From Posidonia oceanica (Eukaryota > Streptophyta > Magnoliopsida > Alismatales > Posidoniaceae), in NCBI GenBank assembly GCA_037176725.1, contig JAZBRS010000011.1, positions 8,246,001 through 8,310,000 of the forward strand: a DNA stretch of 64,000 bases. The letters run 5' to 3'. The notes under the pieces were generated by a model that saw nothing but the letters and a program-made list of their open reading frames with translations, searched no databases and had not been told where the DNA came from. The position numbers were made by a program, and so were the translations under genes. Below, piece by piece: positions 11,173-21,509 of the stretch. Each line of letters starts with the position of its first letter. Within the stretch, counting starts at the first letter, position 1.

Positions 11173-14111
11173 TGTAGTAATCCTGAATTCTGATCGTCCA
11201 TGCACGATGCCAATAGCTCGCGTGCACCGATCGAAATGGGCTCACTATATGCGGTAGGATCCGAGGGAAGAAACTTGACTCGGAAACGCTCGCAAAAGAA
11301 GAAAAAGAAATGATAAGACAAATCGAAGTCGCCACCAGGTCTATTAAATTGGGAGATAGGGAAAACCGAGGGTAATGCATGAAAAGACATGCAAAATCGG
11401 ATGCAAAGAGGGGGCAAAGGGATGCAATGCGATGCGATGCTATGCTATGACTTGTGCCTAGGATGAAGGAAAGGTCTTGCGGGCCAAGAGAAAGGGCAAG
11501 GACTCCTGTTACACACGGGGAAGGTGTTAGGCACCCCTGATACGTCCGAGAGTCGGTCTTTCTTAGGCAATCTCGCACGCTAATGCAGGGAAATGCTAGC
11601 CTAATGCCTAAATGCAATGAATGTCTACCTGTTATGCATGGGAAATAAACGTGCTATCTATGTGCTCAGCAGCGTTGCTAGTGTTCCGAACTGGGCGAAC
11701 CCTGGTTCATGAGAACTCCTAGACAGTAAGCATCACAGCCCTAATGCAGATGCAGGCGATAAAACAAAGCTACGGGGAAAACCAGGCAATGCAAACGACA
11801 TGCAAGAGATAAACTAAAGTGGGCGTGGGAAACGATGCGAAAGCACGGAAAACGATGCGAATGCGCGGAAAACGATGTAGGGGCACGGAAAACAATGCAA
11901 AGGTGCAGAAAACGATGCAAAATCAAAACGGGGGTTAGGTAGCATGCATGGGGGTGGCAGTAAGCATTAGGAGCAATAAAACACAGAAAATGGCAGACGA
12001 AATCAAGTCAGCATTTTAAAAATCAAATCTAACCAACTGCAAGTGTTGGACGCTGGCAACTGCGGCGTCCAACGTTGGACGCTGCCATTGCTAGCGTCCA
12101 ACACCTGTTGGAGGCAGACAGCATGCAACTATTGAAAAAAGAATGCATTCTAGCTATATGGATGCAATGCAGATGTAGAAATGCAGCTAAATGGGTGCAT
12201 GACATGCAGGGCTAACAGGACAGAAGAATAGAAGCAGATTCAAAGCAAGGGGCAAGCTAAGATCAAGAATCAAAGCAAGTAGGGTGTTGGACGCCCGTGG
12301 GCATGGCGTCCAATGTTAGACGCTAGAGAGACAGGCGTCCAACACAGGCTAGAGGAAAACAAGACAAATAGGCATACAAATGACAAATAAAAATTGGGAG
12401 CATGCATTTGGGCTACTGGAGACAAGCATAGACTAAGCATGCAAGCATGGATCACACAGAAAATAAAAAAAACTCACCATCTACAACATGTGCCAGGCAT
12501 GAAGCTCAACCAGAGCATTGGATGCGAGCTAAACCAGCGTCCAATGTTGGACACCTGGAACAGCAGCGTACAATGCCCTGGGAGGCACAAACACATAAGA
12601 ATCTTGCATAAACAAGAGCATATGATCTACAGAAACTGAGGAGCAATTGCAAAGGAAGCTAAGCAAGCATGTAAACATAGGAATCATGCAAGCAAACAGA
12701 TCAGAGCATCATGCAAGCTTAAAAAATAAGATAGAGGAGTAGGGATGTTAGACGTTGGTGATAGCAGCGTCCAAGGTTGGACGCTGAAGTTCCCGGCGTC
12801 CAACGACTGTAGCATGCAAACCCACCTGCACTAGGGGGAGCTCAGCTTTAAACCCCACTTAGCAATCATGCAAACTACTGAAGACATGCTAGAGCGAAAA
12901 AAAACATTCACCAAGCATTTAATCCATTATAAGCAAAAGGCAAGAGCATGCATAGGAATAAAAGATAAAAACCCAAGAAAAGGAAAGCATGCAACTTAAG
13001 AGGGCAATAGCAAGCCTAAGCAAGGTTGCCATAGGGGCCAGGCATCTCTAAGCATACACAGATCATGGATGGACATCAAAAAGAGGCAAGGTGCAAGCAT
13101 GGCACAAGTGAATGCATGCATGTGAGAGGTGTGTGCACAGATTCAAACTTTAACAAGCATTTTAATCTACTTGCAAAAGAAGGAAAAAAGCAGCAAAAAG
13201 AACAACAGGACGTTGGACGCTGGGTATGGTAGCGTCCTATGTTGGACGCACAAGCTCCAGCGTCCTTCACGTCGGGTTGCCTCAGATCATGCACAAATGC
13301 TCAAATGGATTGAAAACTTGAAATTAGCTAGCCAACAAGCAGGAGCATGCAACAAGGATCATAAACATGTATTTAACGCAAGAAATCGCTGAGTAGTTTG
13401 CTCTACCCGCCTCCTCCCTCTAGCTGCCGGAGTTCATGACTTTTCCGGCCACCAGAGCGGCCGGAATGCCACGAAGCTCGACTGTGGAGCTTCACGAGGT
13501 TGAGGGAGGAGTGAGGAGCCAAGGAGGAGGGGGTACCTACCTGGGATTGTCACCGGAGATGCTGCGACGGAAGTGTGCGGCTAGTCAGAGTCGGCGGTGG
13601 AGGTGAGCTTGCTGGTTGGTCTGGAGGCCCGGGAAGTGTGTGGGAAGCTCCGGTGGACTCTCGGGAGTGCTTCTGGATCGCACAAGGTGACTAGGAGGCT
13701 CTGGTTGCACTCGGTTCTCTCTGAATTTCGCGGGCAAGTGTGGTTGTCGAGGGAGATGGGTTCATGTGTTGGTTTTGTTTGGTCCAGGCCTGCCAGAGAA
13801 GGGTGCTGATGGCTGGGTAAGATGGAGAGGAGAACGTGGGATGGCAGGTGCATGGAATGGCAGGTCGTGGGTGGTGTTAGAGGTCAAAGGAGCAAGGGAG
13901 AGGACGTGGGATGGCAGGTTGCAGTTGCAGGGCGTTGGACGTGCACCTGGATGCGTCCAACACTCCAGAGAGGTGTTTGGTGTATTTTTGTGAGATTTTG
14001 GTGGATTTAGGTGTAGGTTAGGGTTTGGATGGGGTTTTGGGTCCGCCATACCAAAATCCGAGCAAGCTTCCGAAGAAATCCGCCGCTTGGTGTCAAAAAG
14101 GGGTGTCTACA
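11173..14111 (-). repeat. LTR shared by elements A and B (2,939 bp)
   Basis: On minus it begins TGTAGACACCCC at 14,111 and ends ACTACA at 11,173. It is clearly similar over most of its length to the LTR at 27,357-29,837, for example 13,077-14,111 against 28,790-29,837. It is followed by a PBS and preceded by the purine tract AGGGAGGGG. It therefore has features of both a 3' LTR (for B) and a 5' LTR (for A). It contains dyad modules at about 235-bp spacing and a GC-rich block near 13,400-13,900. Confidence 0.85.
12045..13963. repeat. Paired-dyad modules in the shared LTR
   Basis: Six modules at about 12,045, 12,285, 12,515, 12,746, 13,211 and 13,933. Each full module is about 60 bp and holds two successive hairpins built from TTGGACGC, a ~10-nt loop and GCGTCCAA. 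The two hairpins meet in a palindrome of the type GCGTCCAACGTTGGACGC. The last module has only one hairpin. Spacer sequence between modules is not obviously conserved although the spacing is. Confidence 0.75.
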
Positions 14112-14126
14112 GATACCCCTCCCTAA
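14112..14126 (-). promoter_or_regulatory. Polypurine tract-like site next to the shared LTR
   Basis: On minus the sequence just before the LTR reads TTAGGGAGGGGTATC and then TGTAGACACC. The purine run AGGGAGGGG four bases from the LTR start is where a polypurine tract for plus-strand DNA priming would be. It supports the view that the LTR ends an upstream element (B). The four-base gap (TATC) is slightly unusual. Confidence 0.5.
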
Positions 14127-14679
14127 GCAAGGTCAAGGGGACCGAGGCCGCTACGCTGGGTTGACAAGACACCCCCTCTAACACCGAAAATGGGCCAATT
14201 TTTATTGACGTGAGTCACTTACTTGGTGGATGCACCAAAAATTTTGACTCGTCGCCGAATGCAGATGCATGCGTACACTAGGATGCTGTGCCAATGCAAG
14301 ACTAATGCACGGTGCTTATGTACATGTTATGCCTAAGCTAATGCTCATTGCACTGTACACCTCTGGGGGAAAGTGGGTGATGCATGCACACGGAAAAGGC
14401 GGAAAATGCAATGCAATGGTCGTCAGGCAGTACTTCGGGAAAGCGAAACGACCGAGTGCGCTGAGTGGAGTACTGCTGTAGCGTAGGGGTGCCGTTTGCC
14501 AAGGTTCTGCTGTAGGCATAAGCGATGCAAGTGTTGAAAGTAAAAGGCTGAATGTAAAGGTGTTGAATGTAAAGATGCTGTGAATGTGCATGCGATGACA
14601 GGCACGTAACGCCCGGGAAATGGAATGTGGAAGTTGGTGTAATGACTACAGAGAAGTAGTAGCACAATAAGGGTGCAAT

Positions 14680-15180
14680 GTTATGCAATGTTATGTAGTG
14701 TATCAATAGTGGAACACCGGGCATGCGGAACCGGAAAAACGATCCTAGGGCCGCACACTACTGTGAGTGCCATCCGAAGCCTACAAGCTACGAAAGTCTT
14801 GCCGGTGTCGAGGATGGTACCTTAGGCAATACGCTAGCCAAGGGTTCGAATCCCAAGCACGTGATGTCTGTGTGATGATGAGATGCAATACTAGGACTGA
14901 CTCTATGAAGGATACGAGAAAGCTATATGATGATATGCAAATGAGATGCTGATGTTATGCAGTGAAATGCAATGTATAAACAGTGGAACGCCGGGCACGC
15001 GAAACCAAGAAAACGATCCTAAGGCCGCGCACTACTACAAGTATCATCCAAAGCCGGCAAGCTGCGAAAGTCTTGCAGGTGCCGAGGATGATACCTTAGG
15101 CAATACGCGAGCCAGGGGTTCGAATCCTAAGCATGCGATGTCCGTGTGATGATGAGATGCTAATGTCTTGCAACAAAATG
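14680..15180. repeat. ~274-bp tandem repeat, two copies
   Basis: Copies start near 14,709 and 14,983, each opening GTGGAAC(A/G)CCGGGCA. Each contains an imperfect hairpin whose arms differ between copies in a compensating way (GTGCCATCC with GGATGGTAC; GTATCATCC with GGATGATAC). Each also has a GGGTTCGAATCC motif resembling a tRNA T-arm. No complete tRNA fold is present. Confidence 0.7.
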
Positions 15181-15205
15181 CTATTACACTACGACGAAGG
15201 GGTGA

Positions 15206-15447
15206 TAAGTTTACAGACTTATCGTCGGATAGTTAGGGAGTATCGGCCCTTTGAGGAGTTGACGGACTCATCACCGGATAATTGGGGAATATCAGCCCGC
15301 TGAGGAGTTGACAGACTCATCACCGGATAGTTAGGGAATATCGGCCTGCTGAGGAGTTGACAGACTCATCACCGGATAGTTAGGGCTATCGGCCCGCTGA
15401 GGAGTTGATGGACTCATCACCGGATAGTTAGGGCTATCAGCCCGAAT
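15206..15447. repeat. Double-hairpin repeat array, 5 units
   Basis: Five head-to-tail units of about 47-59 bp. Each has a first dyad around TTGACNGA (for example GATAAG with CTTATC, or GAG with CTC) and a second dyad with loop TTAGGG (GATAG with CTATC). Units recur at 21,605-22,072 and 23,491-23,540 with different stem bases. This is probably a variable 3' region repeat of element B. Confidence 0.75.
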
Positions 15448-15667
15448 GGGGGTGAGATGATACCAAGGGGCTGCCAGACGTACCTGGTATCGCAGGCATT
15501 GACAGGCCAGCGAGTCTGTCAGGCAAGAGAGGTGGTGACAAGTGGGACGACTTGTAACCACGAATGCAATGGAAATACTATACCCGAAGGTGTGGTAGAG
15601 GTTCGTAGACGCTCCCGTAACATTTGGGGATGTTAGCCTGATGCAAACGGAACTGGGATACCATGGG

Positions 15668-15672
15668 GCAGC
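15668..15672. repeat. Target site duplication, left copy (GCAGC)
   Basis: Five bases immediately left of the solo LTR, identical to 21,510-21,514 on the right. A 5-bp duplication is what Ty3/gypsy integrase produces. Confidence 0.85.
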
Positions 15673-18600
15673 TGTAGCGATCCCGATCGGAATTAGGCTC
15701 GCTATCTAGCGGCGATTGGATCCGAGGAAGGGGCTCGACTCGAAAACACTTGAAATCGAGGAGAAAAGAGAAAGATAAGACAAATCAGAGTCGCCACCAT
15801 GTCTATTAACGGGAGACAAGGAAAACCGGGGGAAATGCGTGAATTAACACGCAAAACCAAGCAAGATATGCAAAGCAAAGCAATGCAAAGGAAACAAATG
15901 CAAATACATGCAAATGAGATGACTCTAGCCTAGGATGAGGGCGGTATTGTCATTGCGGGCCAAAAGACAGGGCAAGGACTCCTGTTACGTGCGGGGAAGG
16001 TGTTAGGCACCCCCGACACGCCCAAAAATCGGTCTTTCTAGGCTTACGCTCGCATACGCAGGAAAATGCAGGATTGAATGCCTATGTGCCTATGAATGCC
16101 TAAATGAATGCTCAAGGTGTGCTCTAAGTGGGAAGAAACAAAGCAAGGAAGTAAACGTGCTCTCTAAGTGCTCAGCTACGCTGTCCGGGTTCCGAATTAG
16201 GCGAAACCTAGCTCGTGAAAACTCCAGGTAGTAAGCATCACAGCCCTATATGCAAATGCAGGCGAGAAAGCAAAACAACGAGGAAACCATGCAATGCAGT
16301 CGGCATGCAAGGGAAAACGGCGTAAAACACGCAAAACTAGACGAGAAAAGAGTAAGGCACGCAGAACGGAGCAAAAGAACAAAACCGGCATGCAAAACAA
16401 GCGAGAAAGCAAGGCAGCACGCAAAACGAGACAAGGAAGCAAAGAGGCACGCAAAACGGTGCCAGAACGAGAGCGGGCACGCGAAACGGTGCCAAAACAG
16501 CGAAGCAAAAACCTCGGAAAAGCCATGTGAATGCAAGAATGCAGAAAAAGATCAGAAGAGGCCAAAGGGGAGGCAAAACAACGTGTGTGTAAGAACAGAC
16601 GTCGTTTAGGACCACTCAGAGTAGGTGTGAAGACCTACGGAGGGGAGAGTGTGCAAACGGAGGGATTACCACCTCTTTGCGACTGTTTCCCGCTAAACCG
16701 CACGGTGTGTCTCGCACGCTGCCCAAAGCTCGCGATGCGATCGGATCGTGGAAAAGGGGGAAGAAAGTCACATTAAGTGATAGATCCAGGGAAAACACAA
16801 CACAAAACACTCAGGAATACGCGAAACGGGGATTGGAAGATACAAGCAGAAAGGGGAGGCCCTATTCTACATGCTCAAAGAGACAGAAAGCGAAAACGAG
16901 GAAAACTATGCAAATGGCATGCAAATGAATGCAATGCAGGGGTTTAGGAGGACATACCTGGAAATCCGAGCGCCTGATCTGAGATCTGCTTGGTCCATGC
17001 TGAAGAGCGCTTCGCTGCGGTCGCCTGGGCAGCTTACTTGAGAAGATCCAACGGCCGGATTGGAAGATATCGCAGCTTCAAGGCAGAAGGGCCAGAACAA
17101 GGGAGAAGAACAGATCTAGGTGTTCAGGAGGTCCTAAGGGTGTGCAAAAGGTCCTCCCAAGTGAAAGGGAGCTAAAAGTGCTTGGTGTGTGCAAAAGGAT
17201 GCTAGAATGCAAGACTAAATGAATGCAGGATGCATGCAAAAGCAAGAAAGAGCAAAGAGAAGAAACTGGGAAAAGCCAGGATTTCAGAAAGCATTTTGAA
17301 AGAGAAAGGGGCTAAAAATGCAAATTTTCCAGAAAACAGGGGTCCACAGGAAAGGATTTCGAAAATAGGAGAGGACAGGGGTCCATTTTGCAAAAAACTA
17401 GGCTCAGAAAGCTGTTTTGAAAAGGAGGTATGCTTTGAAAGAGGTTTTGAAAGCAGAAAGGGATCAGAAAGCAATTTTAAGAAAACTGGGGTCTAAAATG
17501 CAAATTTTCCAGAAAACAAGGTTCTGGGGAGTCTGGGAATACTGGTGGAGGGTTTGCATGCAATTTGGTAAGCATAGGAGCTAGGATGCAAGTTAGGGGG
17601 CAAAATGGTCTTTTTACATGGTTTTTGAAAGATGCAAGGACCTATGTGTGATTTTTAAATCATGCAGAGGTCAAATATGCAATTTTATATGGAAAACATG
17701 CTCTAAAAACACAGACTGAGGACTGATGTGTGATTTTTGGAAAAAACAGGGTCAAAAATGCAATGCAATAAGTAAAAATGCATGCAAAAGGCTACTGTCC
17801 ATTTAAAACAGACCTAAGTGCAAATATGCAAAATCAGAGGAAAAGAAATGCAATGCAGTATGCAAAATAAGAAAATAAAGGCTAAGTTCCTACAGTGCAT
17901 GGACCTATATGCAAAATCAGAAACATGCATGGACCTAGAATGCAATGCAATATGGTAAAATGCAAGCAAATAAATGAACTGATCTACGACAGGACCTATG
18001 TGCAAAAATCGAAAGCAGAGGGACTAGACTGCAAAATTAAATAACAGCACAGCACAGTAAATGGACCAAATTGCAAATACTGAAAACCATAAACAGATCA
18101 TGCAATTTAATATGATTTTGATTCAAAAATGCAGCAGATTAAATGAAATAAGGACTAGAATGTAAAATGACAGAAACTTAAACCAAATATGCAATATTTA
18201 CCTAAAAACTTTAGCTAGGACAAAATAAATGCACAGTAAAAGCCGGCAGCCATGGGCACTGTAGCAGCAAGCTGCCAGCGCCCATGAATGCCGGCACAGG
18301 GGGCTTGGAGACGTGCGGGAGGGCGGAGGTGCTGCTCCTGGGGCTGACGGAGGTAGGGCGACGATCAGCGAGGGACGACGATGCCTGGAACGCGCCGGAA
18401 TGCTCGCCGGAGGTCTGCAGGACTTCTGGAACTCGATCCGGCCGCTCGACGCAGCGGAGCTGCGTTCTGAAGACCGGAGGAGTCTCCTGCCGTCTGTGCG
18501 GAGCTCCGGGGATCATGGGGGTCGCGTTCCGCTGGCCGAATCGTCGCGAAGACCGGAGAACGTCGCCGGGGAAGACGACCGGACCGGCGAGTCAAAACGG

Positions 18601-21509
18601 AATAGGGGGCCGGAAAACCTATTCTAAAGGCTGGGGAAGCAAGAGAAGAGGAAGAGGAGGCTAAGGGAAGGAAGATTTACCGTTGTCCGCGTCTGAGATG
18701 TCCTCCCGACGTCGGTGGCTTCAGCAGTCGTCGGTGGAGGCCGTCCGGTCGCTGCGGGCGTCGTCCGCTGCTCGCGAGGGCTGGAGTCGCTTTAGAACGA
18801 TCCTCCGGAGCTTCCCAGGTGGTCAGACGGAAGCTTCGCAGCTCAGGTGGTGATTCGGTCGATTTGGGTTCACAGGTGACAGCCGGAGACCGGGAGGGGT
18901 GTCTGCTACTCGTTGGCTTGGATGGAACCCTCCGGGAGGTTGCTGGAGGTCTGGCGAGTGAAGCTGGATGCTCGAAGAGGTCTTCTGGAGAGCGGGGAGT
19001 GGAATTGAGGACTGGGTCGATTTCTGGGCTGAAACGAAGCAAGGTGTTTGAAGTGGAGTTTGGGGGCTGTGATGGATGGTTTGGTTTGCTGTCGGAGGCT
19101 CTGGAAAGGTGGATGTCTGGTGGATTTCTGGGTGGAGTTTGGGAAGAAGCTGCGGGCTGCAGTGAGGGGAATTGTGAGTTGGGTCCAGTTGAGTTGCAGT
19201 CGGCTTCAGGTGGTGTTTCAGGGCGGATTAGGTAGTGGAATGGCTGGGGAACGATGTTGGGAGATGACTGGGTTTCTGGGTGGAATTGGGGGAGTGATTG
19301 AGAGGGAAATTGAGGCTTGAATGGGTGCTGGGCTATTGGGAAAGAAGGGGAAGAGTCTGCTGAGTTTTGAGGAAGGAAAGGGAGAGGTTTCAGGAGGGGA
19401 ATTCTGAGGAATTGGGTGGCCTCTCCAGGATGCACTGGACTCTCGAACTCTCTTCTGCTCTCTCCTGAATTGGAAGGATGAAGAGGAAGAAGGGAGAACG
19501 GTCTCTCAGGGGGGAAGAAGCTTCGAAATTCTGGTCTGATGGCTCTCCACTCTCTGGTTCGCTCTGGATTGCTCTCACTCCGGCTCTGTCTGACACTCTG
19601 GATTGAAGGGAGGACGGGAGGCTTATGAATGAGGAGTTGCTGCTGCTGGGCGCGAGCTGAGAATTCAAACTCGGCCGGCGGTTACTGCAGCGGAGGGGAT
19701 GGGGCGACCGGCTCCGGATTTGGTGCTGAGATGGAGGAGACGGCGAGCTGCTGTAGATTGACACGATGGAGGACTCAAATTTCGAATGGTGGAGGGAAGG
19801 CTGTTGCCACAGCTCGCGAGAGAATCGGTGGGAAAGAAAAAAAACACAGAGGAAGATTGAGGAAGAAGAAGGGTGGGGAAGGTCGGACTGTGGGCCGAGA
19901 AAAAAGAAAAAGGAAATAGAGAAGAAAGGGAACGGGCTGATAAGCCCAGTAAAAAAAAAAAGGGAAAGAAAAATGGGAAAGAAGGAAGAGAGAGAGGGTA
20001 GAATGGGGAAATAAAATTAGTAAAAAGGAACAATAAATAAATAAAAATATTAGAAGAGTTGTGCTGTAGATTAGGATTTTAATTAAATTTTTTGATGGTC
20101 ATTTTGAGTTGATTAATGTGTTTTGGGCTTGATTAGGGTTTTTAGGGCTTTGGTTTTGTTTTTAATTGGTTTTCACTTGATTAAATGTTTGTTAAACCTT
20201 TTTTAAATTGTTTTAAAAAATTGTATTTCCCTTGTTGGACACTTAGGATATTAATTAGGATTTTTTAGGATTTATTTTCGTATTAATCAGGGTTGGTTTT
20301 AGGTTTTTAAGTTTTAGTCTTCTTAGGGTTTCTTCCTTCTTAAGTCTTTTAAGTTATGTTTTGACTTTTATTTATTGATTTTTCTTGAAGTTTTTGGTTG
20401 GGTTTTTCTGGTTTGATAGGGTGTTTTTTAAGTCTTTCAGATGTGTTTTTCTCTTCTTTTTTAATTAAGTTTTTAACTTGTTTTTCTTATGTTTATTAGG
20501 TTAAGTCTTTTGCCTTCTTTAATTACTTGTTTTAGTGTTTGATTTTTAATTCTGGTTTGTTTTTTAATTCTTTTAGTGGGGTTTTTACTTTTGGTGGGTT
20601 TTGATTTTATTTTAGCTTTTTCCTTGATTTTTCAGTGTTTTCTTTTGATTTGTTTTGCATTTTTTAGTTTGCATGTTTGGTTTTCTTTTTAGCTTGCTTT
20701 AGTTAAGTTTAAGTTGTTGATTGCTTGTTTAACATTTTTTAATTGTTTTTCTTAGGGTTCTGATTTATTCCTTTTATGTTTTGAGGTTTTACAGATTTTT
20801 ATGGGTTTTTGTGGATTTTTGCAGAAGGGAGAAAAGAAAAAGAGAAGGAAGAAAGAAATGGAAAAAAGAGGGAGATAAGAGGAAAAGAGATAGGTTGGAG
20901 GAAAACGATTTTTTAAAATTCAGAAAAAGTGTTAAAAATAAAGTAAAAATAGGGATAAGATAGAGGAAGGATAGAAGCACAGAGGGGGCCCACAGCCAGA
21001 CCAGAAAAAGGATAAGAAAGGGATGAAAAGAGAGATGATAATCAGGAGAGAGAGAGGAGAGAGAAAATGATAATCCCAGAGAGAGAAAAGGATAATTTGG
21101 GTGAAAGAGGGTCTTAATGGTCTTGGAATGGGGTGAGAATTGGTGAGTGGGTAGTTTAGGGTTTGAAGTCTTCGTTCTGAAGTTTTGGCTTGATTCTAAG
21201 GAGGTTTTGGAGGGGTTTCAAGGTGTAGAAAAAGGGTAGTTTCACCTAGGTTTTCTAGGGTTTTTGGGAATGGGTTAGGTTTGGAAATTTCTAGGTCTTT
21301 GGGTAGGCTTGTTGGATGGATAGTGGTGGATTTTCTTATGGTTTTTGGTTAGATTTTGAGGTTGGGAAGGGGGGTAAAGGTTTAGGTCAAAACAGGCTGA
21401 TTTTGGAGGGTAGAGAGGAGGATTAGGGTTAGGGTTTGGTTGGGGTTTGATCCAGCAATCACCAAGAGGGCTCTCAAGGGTCCGGGCCTGCCAAGATGGG
21501 GTGTCAACA
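15673..21509 (-). mobile_element. Solo LTR of a large Tat/Ogre-like element (5.8 kb)
   Basis: On minus it begins TGTTGACACCCC at 21,509 and ends CGCTACA at 15,673, flanked by the perfect duplication GCAGC. No PBS follows the LTR end and no gag or pol motif is present inside, so it is a solo LTR left by LTR-LTR recombination. Its last ~0.6 kb (15,673-16,260) resembles the ends of the A and B LTRs. 18,240-19,900 is GC-rich, with long Pro/Ser-rich frames judged spurious. 20,000-20,800 is T-rich. The start is similar to the plus-strand LTR at 62,881. 5.8 kb is very long for an LTR, in the range reported for Ogre-type elements. Confidence 0.8.

Larger units (their letters stand above)
14127..15672 (-). 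other. Element B 3' non-coding region, distal part
   Basis: No convincing ORF. It contains a hairpin with arms GCAGTACT (about 14,426) and AGTACTGC (about 14,469), a ~274-bp tandem repeat and an array of double-hairpin repeats. It is continuous with 21,510-23,698 once the solo LTR insertion is removed. It is assigned to B because the same double-hairpin repeat occurs 160 bp from the end of B gag. Confidence 0.55.

Noticed and set aside
14838..15125. tRNA genes suggested by GGTTCGAATCC
   Set aside because: The T-arm-like motif is present twice, but no acceptor stem, D-arm or anticodon arm of the right spacing can be drawn.
15206..15447. CRISPR-like array of short repeats
   Set aside because: Plant sequence; the units are head-to-tail tandem copies with no unique spacers and no cas genes.
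18677..19435. 252-codon minus-strand ORF, Pro/Ser/Thr-rich
   Set aside because: It lies inside the solo LTR in GC-rich leader-like DNA, has low-complexity composition and no recognisable domain. Several overlapping frames are also open because stops are rare in such DNA.
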